Source: Sphingomonas sp. CBMAI 2297 (GTDB taxonomy: Bacteria > Pseudomonadota > Alphaproteobacteria > Sphingomonadales > Sphingomonadaceae). From it: 64,000 nucleotides of DNA. This document shows, in pieces, positions 63,991 to 64,000 of the stretch. The DNA lies in contig NZ_JAPDIR010000006.1 of the NCBI RefSeq assembly GCF_029870595.1, forward strand, positions 95,362 through 159,361. Direction: 5' to 3'. How positions within the stretch are numbered: the stretch's first letter is position 1; each line of letters opens with the position of its first letter. A program made the position numbers and the translations under genes. The notes beneath the pieces were generated by a model. That model was given only the letters and a program-made list of their open reading frames with translations, was not told the origin of the DNA and searched no databases.

Positions 63991-64000
63991 TTGCCATTGG

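Overview
The window is high-GC chromosomal DNA from an alphaproteobacterium, most likely a sphingomonad (Sphingomonas or a close relative). This rests on gene content and order, not on a search. The evidence is a complete alphaproteobacterial division and cell-wall (dcw) cluster, a cold-shock/DUF192/NDUFA12/DUF2155/aat neighbourhood, an STN-type TonB receptor under FecI/FecR control, and very large autotransporters. I see no rRNA, tRNA, CRISPR array, transposase or phage gene.

Region 1 (1-5200): a DUF1800 protein cut by the left edge, a small secreted protein, a dGTPase-like HD hydrolase (dgt) whose start lies beside a REP-like element, and a TPR/SPOR envelope protein. Region 2 (5253-24650): the dcw cluster, all on the minus strand, in the order mraZ-rsmH-ftsL-ftsI-murE-murF-mraY-murD-ftsW-murG-murC-[64 aa ORF]-murB-[DUF4262]-ddlB-ftsQ-ftsA-ftsZ. 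Twelve of its 17 junctions are four-base start/stop overlaps. Two genes that do not belong to the classical cluster are wired in by the same kind of overlap, and murD carries an in-frame palindromic repeat. The roughly 600-base leader of mraZ holds two TGGG boxes spaced 10 bases apart, a possible promoter and a 10-codon mini-ORF with a perfect Shine-Dalgarno.

Region 3 (25000-36950): housekeeping and accessory genes. These are cysteine synthase, an Mpo1-like protein, a hypoxanthine-DNA glycosylase, a VWA lipoprotein, a Y-family polymerase, a ParA-like ATPase, aat, and the minus-strand set recX, double cold-shock protein, DUF192, NDUFA12 and DUF2155. The 3' ends of aat and the DUF2155 gene overlap by 193 bases on opposite strands. 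Region 4 (37000-43720): a fatty acyl-AMP ligase, a TetR regulator divergent from a carotenoid-cleavage-type oxygenase with a clear operator between them, and a membrane GGDEF-EAL protein.

Region 5 (43725-64000): a surface-signalling set read on the minus strand (ECF sigma, FecR anti-sigma, STN TonB receptor, M28 peptidase), a divergent AraC-type regulator, and one giant autotransporter of about 4300 residues. Its passenger contains four near-identical 273-bp tandem repeats. The peptidase and receptor are probably one peptide uptake and degradation unit. Whether the AraC protein controls the autotransporter is open.
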